The notes below the pieces were generated by a model, which searched no databases, was not told the DNA's origin, and saw only the letters and a program-made list of their open reading frames with translations. From positions 2,046,001 to 2,110,000 of the forward strand of contig NZ_CP134890.1 in the NCBI RefSeq assembly GCF_032098525.1: 64,000 nucleotides of DNA, given 5' to 3'. Origin of the DNA: Flavobacterium sp. PMTSA4 (lineage in GTDB: Bacteria > Bacteroidota > Bacteroidia > Flavobacteriales > Flavobacteriaceae). Positions 11,001-19,641 of the stretch are shown here, piece after piece; position 1 is the first letter of the stretch; each line of letters begins with the position of its first letter. The translations under genes and the position numbers were made by a program.

Positions 11001-11453
11001 ATTTCTAAAGAGATACAAAATTTCTCTGCCGAACAAATTAAAGAAATTGAGACCAATAACTTGATAACGCTTGTTATTTCAGGAAAAAGTATAATTTTAA
11101 CATCCCAAGACATTGAGATTACTTCTCAAGATATTCCTGGTTGGCTGGTTGCCAATGCAAATGGCATAACTGTTGCATTAGACATTACCATCAATGAAGA
11201 ATTAAAACAAGAAGGTATCGCAAGAGAGTTGGTAAACAGAATTCAAAACCTTAGAAAAGATTCAGGATTTGAAGTTACTGATAAAATAAAAGTAAAAATT
11301 CAACCTTTTGGTGATTTAGTAGATGCTGTTAGAAATAATGAAAGTTATATTAAATCGGAAACTCTAACCAAAGATTTGGTTTTTGAAGAAAAAGTAGATG
11401 GATTTGAAATTGAATTTGATGAAATAAAAACTAAAATATTAATCTCAAAATAG
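8055..11453 (+). CDS. ileS: Isoleucine--tRNA ligase (long type)
   Basis: This class I synthetase charges tRNA-Ile. At 1132 residues it is longer than the E. coli-type enzyme. The HIGH-equivalent motif is GLPGIHH (H59, H60) and the KMSKS-equivalent is KMSKR (682-686). The editing domain lies between, with the AWTTTPWTLPSNTA strand near residue 235. The KMSKR form and the length fit the eukaryote-like IleRS2 group, which is often naturally resistant to mupirocin; that resistance is an inference from family. A DksA/TraR-like gene begins 7 bp after the stop and is likely co-transcribed. Confidence 0.97.
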   Translation: MSTKFTEYKGLDLPTVASEVLDFWKKNNVFEQSVTSREGATPYVFFEGPPSANGLPGIHHVMARAIKDIFCRYKTQKGFQVKRKAGWDTHGLPVELGTEKELGITKEDIGKTISVEEYNEACKRTVMRYTDVWNDLTEKMGYWVDMENPYVTYKSKYMETVWWLLKQIYNKDLLYKGYTIQPYSPKAGTGLSSHEVNQPGSYRDVTDTTVVAQFKTKPESLPSFLQGFGDVHILAWTTTPWTLPSNTALTVGPKIDYVLVETFNQYTFEPINVILAKPLVGKQFGGKYFESQSEEDFSNYKSDDKKIPYKVIAECKGADLVGIRYEQLLPLALPYQNPENAFRVISGDFVTTEDGTGIVHTAPTFGADDAKVAKEATPEVPPMLVLDENGNPAPLVDLQGRFIQGLGDYSGKYVKNEYYNDGEAPEKSVDVEIAIQLKEENKAFKVEKYVHSYPHCWRTDKPILYYPLDSWFIKVTEIKDRMFDLNETINWKPKATGEGRFGNWLKNANDWNLSRSRYWGIPLPIWRTEDKTEEILIGSVEELYNEIEKSIQAGFQSVNPFKGFEIGNMSEENYDLVDLHKNVVDDIVLVSVSGKPMKRETDLIDVWFDSGAMPYAQWHYPFENKDLVDNHKAFPADFIAEGVDQTRGWFYTLHAIGTLVFDQIAYKNVVSNGLVLDKNGQKMSKRLGNAVDPFETLAEYGPDATRWYMISNANPWDNLKFDIEGVAEVRRKFFGTLYNTYSFFALYANIDGFKYDEAEIPLAERPEIDRWILSELHTLIKLVDEAYADYEPTKAARAISDFVQENLSNWYVRLCRRRFWKGEYGTDKIAAYQTLYTCLLNVAKLSAPIAPFFMDKLYTDLVKATEKEDFSSVHLANFPVSVENFVDKSLESKMMKAQTVSSLVLSLRKKEMIKVRQPLQKVMIPILDETFRAEIEAVSDLIKAEVNVKEIELLDDASGVLVKQIKPNFKTLGPRFGKDMGLISKEIQNFSAEQIKEIETNNLITLVISGKSIILTSQDIEITSQDIPGWLVANANGITVALDITINEELKQEGIARELVNRIQNLRKDSGFEVTDKIKVKIQPFGDLVDAVRNNESYIKSETLTKDLVFEEKVDGFEIEFDEIKTKILISK

Positions 11454-11460
11454 TATAAAG

Positions 11461-11841
11461 ATGGTAGAAGAAAAAATGAGATACTCCGATGCTGATTTAG
11501 CAGAGTTCAAAGAAATTATAGTAAAAAAAATTGAAAAAGCACAAGCAGATTTAGAACTGATAAAAAGTGCTTATATGAATGACTTAAACAATGGTACAGA
11601 TGATACTTCGCCTACGTTTAAAGCATTTGAAGAAGGAAGTGAAACAATGAGTAAAGAAGCTAATTCACAATTAGCTATTCGTCAGGAAAAATTCATTCGT
11701 GACCTAAAAAATGCTCTTTTCCGTGTTGAAAATAAAACGTATGGAATTTGCAAAGTAACTGGCAAATTAATCAGCAAAGAACGTTTAAGAGTTGTTCCTC
11801 ATGCTACTATGAGTATTGAAGCAAAAAATTTACAACGATAA
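11461..11841 (+). CDS. DksA/TraR family regulator with degenerate zinc finger
   Basis: The 126-residue protein begins with a coiled-coil-rich region (DLAEFKEIIVKKIEKAQADLELIKS) and ends with the DksA-type finger motif YGICKVTGKLISKERLRVVPH and TMSIEAKN. Classical DksA uses four cysteines for zinc; here only one Cys is visible, so zinc binding is probably lost. It may still enter the RNA polymerase secondary channel as other family members do, but this is inferred. It follows ileS by 7 bp and is closed by a strong terminator. ATG at 11461 is the only sensible start; a second Met lies 5 codons on. Confidence 0.88.
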   Translation: MVEEKMRYSDADLAEFKEIIVKKIEKAQADLELIKSAYMNDLNNGTDDTSPTFKAFEEGSETMSKEANSQLAIRQEKFIRDLKNALFRVENKTYGICKVTGKLISKERLRVVPHATMSIEAKNLQR

Positions 11842-11844
11842 ATA

Positions 11845-11873
11845 AAAAATCCTCGCTTTGCGAGGATTTTTTT
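11845..11873. terminator. Bidirectional terminator between dksA-like gene and LVIVD lipoprotein gene
   Basis: A 12-bp perfect stem (AAAAATCCTCGC with GCGAGGATTTTT) around a TTT loop has T-runs on both strands. It sits between two convergent stops, 4 bp from each. Confidence 0.9.
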
Positions 11874-11877
11874 GTAT

Positions 11878-13122
11878 TTAAAATGTTAATACATTTATGG
11901 GTTGCAAGGTAAAATTAGCTCCATAATTGTACTGAACTATTCTATTTGGACCAACAGCTATTAAATGTGAATCTAAAGCTATTACGTCGCTTACATTTTC
12001 TTGATATGTGTTTTGAAGCGTTAATGAAGAACTATTCGTTGCATCAAAAACTTTAAGTCCATCAGCTGTACAAACATATAATGCATTTTGTTTAACACCT
12101 AATCCTTTAGGTTGACTCGTTAAATAAGTTGAAACCAAACTTGGGTTTTGAATATTATTCAAATCAATTACATTAATTTGGTCATCAATTGCACCACAAG
12201 TATTTCCGCTTCTAATGGTTATATAAGCTGTATTTTCCCAAACTACAACTGGATCGCAAGCTGTTGCATGAGAAAAACTTGAAACATAAAACGGATTGAA
12301 CTCATCTTCAGCATCAACAATATGCATTCCAGTTGTTGCACCAACAAATAAATATTGTTTTTGTTTAAAAAGTGTTTCTAACTGTCCGCCAAACCAAGTT
12401 TCCATATAAATTGATTTATCAAAAAAAGTAGTTAATGGATTTGTGATATTAAACACATTTAACTTGTAACTGTCAACAGTATACAATGCATTGTTATTAA
12501 TTTGAAAACGAGCATATGAACCACCAGTTCCAACTGAACCTCCAGAAGCCGATTCAAAAACTCCTGTTGTGGCATCATTAGCAAAAATTAATTCTTGACC
12601 GCTTGGTCTTTCTCGGGTTTCTAATTGATAGCCCACAACAATCTCATCCTCGTTTGGATATATTGTATAATCATAAAATTCTGCTTCTTCAGGAAAAGCA
12701 GCATAAAATTCTACTACATTTTCAACAGTTCTTACTAATGTTATGTTATTCAAATCAGAAATATCAAAAACTAATAAATCCATATAATTGTCTGCATAAA
12801 GATAATTCCCTTTAACAGCAATGTCATGAACACCTTCAATATTTAGAAAAACAGTATTTGTTGGTGAAGCTGGATTTGTGTTGTCAAAAATATGAACACC
12901 ATCTTCTTGTGCTATATAAAACAAGTCGTTTTCAGTTACATAAATTTTTCCATCAGAGTTTGTTTGTCTTGCAGCTACAACCGAAATGCCGCTTCTAATG
13001 GCGGCTTTTGTTTTTAAAATTGGAACAGCAAAAATTGCTTCTCCATTTGATTTGTCATCATTGCTACAAGAAAAAAATAGAGCAACACAACAAGTAATTA
13101 ATAAAAGTTTTATTGTTTTCAT
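11878..13122 (-). CDS. LVIVD-repeat lipoprotein (beta-propeller)
   Basis: With the start at 13122 the product has 414 residues and begins MKTIKLLLITCCVALFFSCSND, a lipoprotein signal with lipobox FFSC. The frame is open 17 codons further upstream, but a TATATTTG promoter box falls inside that extension, so the inner ATG is preferred. Repeated LVIVD-type blades are visible (GNYLYADNYMDLLVFDISDL, QYLFVGATTGMHIVDAEDE, NALYVCTADGLKVFDATNS), giving a likely six- or seven-bladed propeller. The position of the lipidated Cys followed by SNDD suggests surface or outer-membrane anchoring. Function is unknown. Confidence 0.85.
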   Translation of the reverse strand: MKTIKLLLITCCVALFFSCSNDDKSNGEAIFAVPILKTKAAIRSGISVVAARQTNSDGKIYVTENDLFYIAQEDGVHIFDNTNPASPTNTVFLNIEGVHDIAVKGNYLYADNYMDLLVFDISDLNNITLVRTVENVVEFYAAFPEEAEFYDYTIYPNEDEIVVGYQLETRERPSGQELIFANDATTGVFESASGGSVGTGGSYARFQINNNALYTVDSYKLNVFNITNPLTTFFDKSIYMETWFGGQLETLFKQKQYLFVGATTGMHIVDAEDEFNPFYVSSFSHATACDPVVVWENTAYITIRSGNTCGAIDDQINVIDLNNIQNPSLVSTYLTSQPKGLGVKQNALYVCTADGLKVFDATNSSSLTLQNTYQENVSDVIALDSHLIAVGPNRIVQYNYGANFTLQPINVLTF

Positions 13123-13143
13123 AGTTATTGGTTTTTTTATATC

Positions 13144-13151
13144 AAATATAT
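13144..13151 (-). promoter_or_regulatory. -7 box deciding the LVIVD lipoprotein start
   Basis: On the minus strand this reads TATATTTG, 21 bp before the ATG at 13122. It lies inside the longer open frame and therefore argues against the upstream start at 13173. Confidence 0.55.
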
Positions 13152-13242
13152 AAATTTTCTCAATCCATAACACATTATAAGATAAACTCTTAAAACTTTC
13201 AAAATAGCATAAACAATCTCTTCTTTTATTTAATAATATTTC

Positions 13243-13250
13243 TATTTTTG
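13243..13250 (+). promoter_or_regulatory. -7 promoter box for lspA
   Basis: TATTTTTG followed by CAGC lies 19 bp before the lspA ATG. Confidence 0.5.
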
Positions 13251-13269
13251 CAGCATTAATTTTTCAAAA

Positions 13270-13905
13270 ATGTCTTTACGCAATTCTGTCTTAATCATAT
13301 TTCTAGTTTTATTAATCGACCAATTTTCAAAAATCTATGTCAAAACTAATTTCATTTATGGTGAAGCAGGACAAATTGATGTAGCCAACTGGTTTAAATT
13401 GATGCTAATTGAAAACGAAGGAATGGCTTGGGGTGCAAAAATTCCTGGCGATTATGGAAAATTAATTTTAACTGTTTTTAGAATATTTGCAGTTGGCGGA
13501 ATTGCCTACTGGTTATACGATTCAAGCAAAAAACACAGTTCAAGATTTTTAATGGTTGCTATTTCTCTAATTTTTGCTGGCGCTGTTGGAAACATAATTG
13601 ACTCTATTTTCTACGGAGTTATTTTTGATGATAGTTACAATCATTTAGCCGTTATGTTCTCTGAAAATCCTTATGGAACATGGTTTCATGGAAAAGTGGT
13701 TGACATGTTTTATTTTCCAATTATTAGAGATTATCCAATGCCAGAATGGGTTCCTTTTATTGGCGGAAAACCTTTTACTTTTTTCAACGCTATTTTTAAT
13801 GTTGCTGATGTTGCTATTTCAACTGGAGTTGGAATATTAATTGTTTTCAATAAAAAAGCATTTGCAAAAAAAGTTTCTATCGGAACGAATGAACGTTTCG
13901 AGTAG
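13270..13905 (+). CDS. lspA: Lipoprotein signal peptidase (signal peptidase II)
   Basis: LspA is the inner-membrane aspartic protease that removes signal peptides from diacylglyceryl-prolipoproteins. The 211 residues contain four hydrophobic segments. The catalytic aspartates are D111 in GNIIDSIFYG and D180 in FNVADVAIS. It is longer than the roughly 160-residue proteobacterial enzyme because of a loop (about 115-155) between the two catalytic motifs, which appears common in Bacteroidota. Several lipoprotein substrates are encoded nearby. Its last 29 bp overlap the convergent cyclo-ligase gene. Confidence 0.93.
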   Translation: MSLRNSVLIIFLVLLIDQFSKIYVKTNFIYGEAGQIDVANWFKLMLIENEGMAWGAKIPGDYGKLILTVFRIFAVGGIAYWLYDSSKKHSSRFLMVAISLIFAGAVGNIIDSIFYGVIFDDSYNHLAVMFSENPYGTWFHGKVVDMFYFPIIRDYPMPEWVPFIGGKPFTFFNAIFNVADVAISTGVGILIVFNKKAFAKKVSIGTNERFE

Positions 13906-14446
13906 TTACACAATAATCTAGCGGAATATCGGTAACCGAAACATCATCGATAAATTCTTCTTCAGGTTCAAAAAACGAAAGCCCTATTTTAATAGAATCG
14001 AATCTGCAATCTAACAAAAAGTGATCATAAAATCCTTTGCCATAACCAACTCTATTGCCGTTTTTATCATACGCCAATAGTGGTACAAAAATCACATCAA
14101 TCATATCATCGGGAACACTCAACCCATAAACTGGTTCATCAATATTATATTCGTTTTTCTTAAGTTTTGTGTTTTCTGTTAATAAAAAATGATGCATTTT
14201 CAGCGTTTCAAAATTGCTTTTCGAAACCACAATTTCCTTGTCTTTCCCATGAAGAATTTGCAGTATAAACTCTGTATCGACTTCATTTTTTTCTCTAATT
14301 GGCAAAAAAATGTGAAAAAAAGTATTCTTCCAAATGTCTAATTTCAATAACTGATTGGCTATCTGCAAACTCATTTCTTCTACTTCATTTGTCGAAAGTT
14401 GAGCGCGAAGTGCTTTATATTTTGTTCGTAATTCTTTTTTAGTCAT
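13877..14446 (-). CDS. 5-formyltetrahydrofolate cyclo-ligase
   Basis: This 189-residue enzyme converts 5-formyl-THF to 5,10-methenyl-THF with ATP. It shows the family hallmark GNRVGYGKGFYDHFL (nucleotide/folate site) near residue 130 and an N-terminal basic stretch with a conserved KKELRTKYKALRAQLS start. The 3' end overlaps lspA in antisense by 29 bp. Its start codon lies inside the last codons of the upstream aspartoacylase-like gene (8-bp overlap), so the two minus-strand genes form an operon. Confidence 0.93.
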   Translation of the reverse strand: MTKKELRTKYKALRAQLSTNEVEEMSLQIANQLLKLDIWKNTFFHIFLPIREKNEVDTEFILQILHGKDKEIVVSKSNFETLKMHHFLLTENTKLKKNEYNIDEPVYGLSVPDDMIDVIFVPLLAYDKNGNRVGYGKGFYDHFLLDCRFDSIKIGLSFFEPEEEFIDDVSVTDIPLDYCVTTRNVHSFR

Positions 14447-15416
14447 TTTCTAAAGTATTTGAAATATGAAATATTGCATCGCCTTGATAAACAATTGAGG
14501 CATCATTAACATTAATTATATAGCCCGAATTTGGAGCTTTTACCTTGTGTTCAACCTTTCCGTAAGGATCAGAAATTGTTGCTAACAACTGACCTTTTTC
14601 AACAAATGAATTAATTTTCACCTCTACATGAAACATTCCTGAAGAATTGGCTCTAATCCAGCTTGATTTTTTGATGTAAATAGTATTTTTAAGCGGTTGA
14701 ATGGCTTTATGTTTTGAAGAAAGCATATTCAAATGTTCTAAAAACCGTTTCGAACCTTCAATTCCTTCTTTGGTAATATGCAAATCGATATGTGCCGATT
14801 TTCCTCCTTCAAAAAGGAGAATTTTTTTTCCAAGCTTGGTACAAGAATTTCTAAAACTTCCCGAAATATTCTTAGAATACAATCCAAATGGTGCATTAAA
14901 AACCTCTGAAAGTGCCTTTAATTCTGTATCATTTGGCACAATTCTAATTTGTGGTGCATTAAAGCGACTCGCACCGCCAGCATGAAAATCAACAATATAA
15001 TCAACATGTGGAATAACTTCTTTCAAAATATAATAGGCAAATCTGCTAGCCAACGAACCCGTTTTACTTCCAGGGAAAACTCTATTCAAATCGCGACCAT
15101 CAGGAAATTGGCGTGATTGATTTACAAAACCAAAAACATTCAAAACAGGAATACAAATTATAGTTCCAATAACTGGTTTGTTTATTTTTTGGGTAATTAA
15201 TTGCCTCACAATTTCAACTCCATTAATTTCATCGCCATGCAAACCTGCTGAAAACAAAACTGTTGGTCCGGGTTTTTTTGAACGTTCCACAATAATGGGA
15301 ATTTTCAATTTTGTCATCGTTTGTAGCTTAGCAATTTCCATATTAATGGTTTTGCTTTCGCCAGGCAAAATGGTTTCCTTAAGTATAATTAATTCTTTTT
15401 GTGACTGTTTTTTCAT
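14439..15416 (-). CDS. Succinylglutamate desuccinylase/aspartoacylase-family metallohydrolase
   Basis: Starting at the ATG at 15416 the protein has 325 residues (MKKQSQKELIILKETILPGE); a 12-codon extension upstream looks non-coding. It has the zinc carboxypeptidase-like fold of the AstE/AspA family. H60 and E63 in SAGLHGDEINGVE and H145 in DFHAGG are the predicted zinc ligands. The last 90 residues form a beta-rich, lipoyl-like domain (VEVKINSFVEKGQLLATISD). Members cleave acyl-amino acids, but the substrate here cannot be told. It is co-directional with the cyclo-ligase gene and divergent from uvrC. Confidence 0.85.
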   Translation of the reverse strand: MKKQSQKELIILKETILPGESKTINMEIAKLQTMTKLKIPIIVERSKKPGPTVLFSAGLHGDEINGVEIVRQLITQKINKPVIGTIICIPVLNVFGFVNQSRQFPDGRDLNRVFPGSKTGSLASRFAYYILKEVIPHVDYIVDFHAGGASRFNAPQIRIVPNDTELKALSEVFNAPFGLYSKNISGSFRNSCTKLGKKILLFEGGKSAHIDLHITKEGIEGSKRFLEHLNMLSSKHKAIQPLKNTIYIKKSSWIRANSSGMFHVEVKINSFVEKGQLLATISDPYGKVEHKVKAPNSGYIINVNDASIVYQGDAIFHISNTLEND

Positions 15417-15485
15417 AATCAAGGTAAATGTAAAAAAACAAACCTTATTCAAATAAGTATTTTAGCGATAAATTAAAGGATTTCG

Positions 15486-15493
15486 TAAATTTG
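15486..15493 (+). promoter_or_regulatory. -7 promoter box for uvrC
   Basis: TAAATTTG lies 28 bp before the uvrC ATG in the divergent spacer. Confidence 0.5.
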
Positions 15494-15521
15494 AATTTCA
15501 AAATTCACTCAAAACAACAAA

Positions 15522-17321
15522 ATGTCTTTAACTTCACTAGAACTTCAATTGCAAACCTTGCCCGAAAGTCCTGGTGTATATCAATATTATGATAAAGACG
15601 GCAAAATATTGTATGTAGGCAAAGCCAAAAATCTTAAAAAGCGAGTTGCTTCCTATTTTACAAAAACACATGAAAACGCAAAAACCTCTGTTTTAGTTCG
15701 AAAAATTGTAACCATAAAACATATTGTAGTTGCCAATGAATCTGAAGCTTTTTTGTTAGAAAATAACCTCATCAAAAAACTTCAACCTCGCTATAATATT
15801 AACCTGAAAGACGACAAATCCTATCCATGGATTTGTATCAAGAAAGAACCTTTTTCGAGAATTTTTCCAACTCGAAAAATGATAAAAGATGGTTCGGAAT
15901 ATTTTGGTCCGTATACCAATTTTAAAATTGTTAACACCATACTTGATTTAATAAAAGAATTGTATCCTTTGCGAACTTGTAACTATGATTTGAGTCCATC
16001 AAATATTGAAAAAGGAAAATATAAAGTGTGTTTGGAATATCATATTGGTAATTGTAAAGGTCCGTGTGAAGGATTGGAAACGCTTGAAAATTATCAAAAA
16101 CAAGTTGACGCCATTCGCGAAATTTTAAAAGGAAATTTCAAAGAAAGTTTACGCGATTTTAAGACCAAAATGAAGGACTTTGCCGCGAACATGCAATTTG
16201 AAGAAGCCCAAAAAATTAAAGAAAAAATAGAATCGCTAGAAAATTATCAGGCACGTTCAACAGTCTTTAATCCAAAAATGGCTTCTGTTGATGTATTTTC
16301 TATCGTTTCAGATGAAACTATGGCTTATGTTAACTTTTTACAAGTTTCAAACGGCGCTATTATTCGTTCGCATACTTTGGAAATAAAGAAAAAGCTCGAT
16401 GAAACTGATGAAGAATTACTAGAATTAGCCGTTGTTGAACTTCGAGAACGATTTAAATTGACTTCAAAAGAAATTATTTTGCCTTTCCCACTTGATTTTG
16501 GTGATAAAATAAAAGTAACTGTTCCGCAACTTGGTGATAAAAAACAAATTCTCGATTTATCAGAACGGAATGCAAAATACCAACGATTAGAACAATTAAA
16601 ACAGATTCAGATTGTTGACCCAGAACGTCATACCAACAGAATAATGGCGCAGATGAAGAAAGATTTACGTCTTTTTGTTGAGCCACGACATATTGAGTGT
16701 TTTGATAATTCTAACATACAAGGAACCAATCCAGTTTCGGCTTGTGTAGTTTTTAAAGATGGAAAACCTAGCAAAAAAGATTACCGCCATTTTAACATCA
16801 AAACCGTTGAAGGTCCGAATGATTTTGCCTCAATGGAAGAAGTAGTATATCGCCGCTACAAAAGAATGCTTGACGAAAACCAACCCTTGCCTCAACTTAT
16901 CATAATTGATGGTGGAAAAGGACAACTTTCATCAGCCTTAAAAAGCATTGACGATTTAGGTTTACGTGGAAAAGTTGCCATCATAGGCATTGCAAAACGA
17001 TTGGAAGAACTATTTTATCCTGGAGATTCTGTGCCGTTATATTTAGACAAAAAGTCGGAAACACTGAAAATCATTCAATATTTAAGAAACGAAGCACACC
17101 GATTTGGAATTACACATCACAGAGACAAAAGAAGCAAATCGGCATTGAATTCAAGCTTAGAAACTATTCCCGGAATTGGTGAAAAAACAATGCAAACGTT
17201 AATAAAACATTTTAAAAGTGTAAAAAGATTGGAAAAGGCTACCGAAAAAGAAATTTCAGATGTTGTTGGAGTTTCAAAAGCCAAAAAAATTTCCGACTTT
17301 TACAAAAAAGATACTATCTAA
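15522..17321 (+). CDS. uvrC: Excinuclease ABC subunit C
   Basis: UvrC makes the two incisions flanking bulky DNA lesions in nucleotide-excision repair. The 599 residues show all expected parts: a GIY-YIG nuclease (PGVYQYYDKDGKILYVGKAK, about 17-36), a UVR helix pair (MQFEEAQKIKEKIESLENY, about 225), the RNase H-like nuclease (ECFDNSNIQGTNPVSACVV, about 390) and C-terminal helix-hairpin-helix motifs (IPGIGEKTMQTLIKHF). The next gene starts 5 bp later and is probably co-transcribed, although it is functionally unrelated. Confidence 0.97.
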   Translation: MSLTSLELQLQTLPESPGVYQYYDKDGKILYVGKAKNLKKRVASYFTKTHENAKTSVLVRKIVTIKHIVVANESEAFLLENNLIKKLQPRYNINLKDDKSYPWICIKKEPFSRIFPTRKMIKDGSEYFGPYTNFKIVNTILDLIKELYPLRTCNYDLSPSNIEKGKYKVCLEYHIGNCKGPCEGLETLENYQKQVDAIREILKGNFKESLRDFKTKMKDFAANMQFEEAQKIKEKIESLENYQARSTVFNPKMASVDVFSIVSDETMAYVNFLQVSNGAIIRSHTLEIKKKLDETDEELLELAVVELRERFKLTSKEIILPFPLDFGDKIKVTVPQLGDKKQILDLSERNAKYQRLEQLKQIQIVDPERHTNRIMAQMKKDLRLFVEPRHIECFDNSNIQGTNPVSACVVFKDGKPSKKDYRHFNIKTVEGPNDFASMEEVVYRRYKRMLDENQPLPQLIIIDGGKGQLSSALKSIDDLGLRGKVAIIGIAKRLEELFYPGDSVPLYLDKKSETLKIIQYLRNEAHRFGITHHRDKRSKSALNSSLETIPGIGEKTMQTLIKHFKSVKRLEKATEKEISDVVGVSKAKKISDFYKKDTI

Positions 17322-17326
17322 CAACC

Positions 17327-19555
17327 ATGGCAAAAGTTAAAACGAACTTCTTATTTAAAATCTTGCTTGTTGCCTGTTGTTTTATATCTGTAAATTCATA
17401 TTCTCAGGACACAACTCATAGAAAAAAAATTGGATTAGTGCTTTCTGGTGGTGGCGCAAAAGGATTTGCGCACATTGGTGTTTTGAAAGTTTTGGAAAAA
17501 GCAGGTGTTAAAATTGATTATATCGGAGGAACAAGTATGGGTGCAGTTGTTGGTGGTTTGTATGCTTCTGGTTACAATGCTACTCAAATAGATTCTATTT
17601 TTGAATATACCAATTTTGATGAATTACTCCAGGATTATATTCCACGAACTTCTAAGAGTTTTTATGAAAAAAGAAATGATGAAATGTATGCTGTTTCTTT
17701 GCCTTTCAGTAAATTCAAAATAGGAGTTCCAATTGCCTTATCTAAAGGAATGTATAATTACAATCTTATTGCAAAACTTACTCATAATGTTAGACATATA
17801 AGAGATTTTAATAAACTTCCAATTCCTTTTGTTTGCGTTGCAACTGATATAGAAAAAGGAGAAGAAGTTATTTTAAGAAAAGGCTACTTGGCACAAGCTA
17901 TGATGGCCAGTTCTGCTTTTCCATCATTATTTTCACCTGTGGAAATAAATGGTAAAATACTCATAGATGGCGGTGTTACTAATAATTATCCTGTAGAAGA
18001 ATTAAGAAAAATGGGTGCAGAAATCATTATTGGCGTTGATGTCCAAGATGATTTAAAAGACAGAGAAGCGTTAAATGACGCAACACGAATCTTGGTTCAA
18101 ATCACTAATTTGGACATGATTAATAAGATGAAAGAAAAAGTAAAGCTAACAGATGTATATATTAAGCCTAATGTGGAAGACTATGGAGTAATTTCTTTTA
18201 GCGAAGGGAAAGAAATAATAAAAAAAGGTGAAGAAGCTGCTCTTTTAAAAATTGACCAAATCAATGAATTAGGAAATCAAACAAACCCAAACCCATTACA
18301 GTTTGTCAAAAATGAAACAAGTATATTAAATCTTAAAAAGATTGAACTTACAAGATTAGATAATTATACAAGAGCTTTCATATTAGGAAAACTGCGCCTT
18401 AAAACAGGAAAAAAAATAACCTATCAAGATTTAAAAAATGGAATAAATAACTTAAATGCTACTCAAAATTTTAGTCGAATTAATTATACAATTGATAAAT
18501 TTGAAGATGGTGATGTTTTACAGTTGAATTTAGTTGAAAACAATACGAAAACATTTTTAAAAATAGGCTTGCATTATGACGACTTATACAAAAGTGCTTT
18601 ATTAATTAATCTTACCCAAAAAAAGATAATGTTCAAAAATGATGTATTGTCATGTGATCTAATTCTTGGCGATAATATCAGATACAACCTTGATTATTAT
18701 ATTGACAATGGTTTCTATTGGAGTTTTGGATTCAAATCTTGGTATAATACTTTCAATAGAAACGTTGCAAACGATTTTAGAGATGGAGAAATTTTAAATC
18801 AACTCGGTGTTGACAAACTTAATATTGATTTCTCTGACTTCACTAATCAAGCCTACATGCAAACCGTATTTATTCAAAAATATTTAATTGGCGCCGGAAT
18901 TGAATACAAACATTTGAAAATTGAAACCGCAACCATTGAAAATGGAGATTCAGTATTTGAAGACAGTAATTATTTCAACATTTTTGGACATTTAAAATAT
19001 GATTCTTTCGATAATAAATACTTTCCAAAATCGGGTTGGTTATTCTATGGCGACTTCAAATCCTATTTGTATTCATCAAATTATACAGGCGATTTTAATG
19101 AATTCTCAGTAGCTAAAGGAGAAATTAGTTTTGCACAAACGTTATTCAAAAAACTAACCGTAAAAGTTCAGTCAGAAGCAGGATTTAAGATTGGTAATGA
19201 AAGTGTTGATTTCTTCAATTTCGTTCTTGGAGGTTATGGTTATAATGCAATTAATAATTTCAAACATTTTTATGGCTATGATTATTTAAGCGTTGCCGCA
19301 GATAGCTTTATAAAGTCAAACTTTACATTTGATTATGAAATATTCAAGAAAAACCATATCAATTTTTCTGCAAATTATGCTAACCTTGAAGATGGATTGT
19401 TCAGAAATGGGAATTGGTTATCAAAACCAAAATTTACTGGTTATGCCTTTGGCTATGGTGTAGAATCAATTGTTGGTCCTATAGAAGTAAAATATTCCTG
19501 GTCGCCCGAATTGCCTAAAGGTTATCTATGGGTAAGTGCAGGATTTTGGTTCTAA
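17327..19555 (+). CDS. Patatin-like phospholipase with BamA-like barrel
   Basis: This 742-residue protein has a signal peptide (LFKILLVACCFISVNSYSQ) followed by a patatin domain with oxyanion motif GGGAKG, the nucleophile S70 in GGTSMG and D214 in DGG, forming the Ser-Asp dyad. A POTRA-like segment follows (about 340-400, ending in TQNFSRINYTIDKF). A C-terminal outer-membrane barrel ends in aromatic WVSAGFWF. The layout matches PlpD-type autotransporting lipases (type Vd-like), common in Bacteroidota as RssA/BamA fusions. Whether the lipase is released cannot be told. It starts 5 bp after uvrC. Confidence 0.9.
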   Translation: MAKVKTNFLFKILLVACCFISVNSYSQDTTHRKKIGLVLSGGGAKGFAHIGVLKVLEKAGVKIDYIGGTSMGAVVGGLYASGYNATQIDSIFEYTNFDELLQDYIPRTSKSFYEKRNDEMYAVSLPFSKFKIGVPIALSKGMYNYNLIAKLTHNVRHIRDFNKLPIPFVCVATDIEKGEEVILRKGYLAQAMMASSAFPSLFSPVEINGKILIDGGVTNNYPVEELRKMGAEIIIGVDVQDDLKDREALNDATRILVQITNLDMINKMKEKVKLTDVYIKPNVEDYGVISFSEGKEIIKKGEEAALLKIDQINELGNQTNPNPLQFVKNETSILNLKKIELTRLDNYTRAFILGKLRLKTGKKITYQDLKNGINNLNATQNFSRINYTIDKFEDGDVLQLNLVENNTKTFLKIGLHYDDLYKSALLINLTQKKIMFKNDVLSCDLILGDNIRYNLDYYIDNGFYWSFGFKSWYNTFNRNVANDFRDGEILNQLGVDKLNIDFSDFTNQAYMQTVFIQKYLIGAGIEYKHLKIETATIENGDSVFEDSNYFNIFGHLKYDSFDNKYFPKSGWLFYGDFKSYLYSSNYTGDFNEFSVAKGEISFAQTLFKKLTVKVQSEAGFKIGNESVDFFNFVLGGYGYNAINNFKHFYGYDYLSVAADSFIKSNFTFDYEIFKKNHINFSANYANLEDGLFRNGNWLSKPKFTGYAFGYGVESIVGPIEVKYSWSPELPKGYLWVSAGFWF

Positions 19556-19602
19556 CAATTTTAATTAAAAAGGAATAATTCTAAATTTTAAACTTAAAAA
19601 AC

Positions 19603-19610
19603 TATATTTG
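19603..19610 (+). promoter_or_regulatory. -7 promoter box for the amino acid permease
   Basis: TATATTTG lies 31 bp before the ATG at 19642; no -33 TTG is present. Confidence 0.5.
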
Positions 19611-19641
19611 AAACTTTAACTTTAACTATAAAAACCACAAT

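Noticed and set aside
12603..12815. Frame inside the LVIVD lipoprotein gene on the plus strand
   Set aside because: Shadow of a well-supported gene; low-complexity product.
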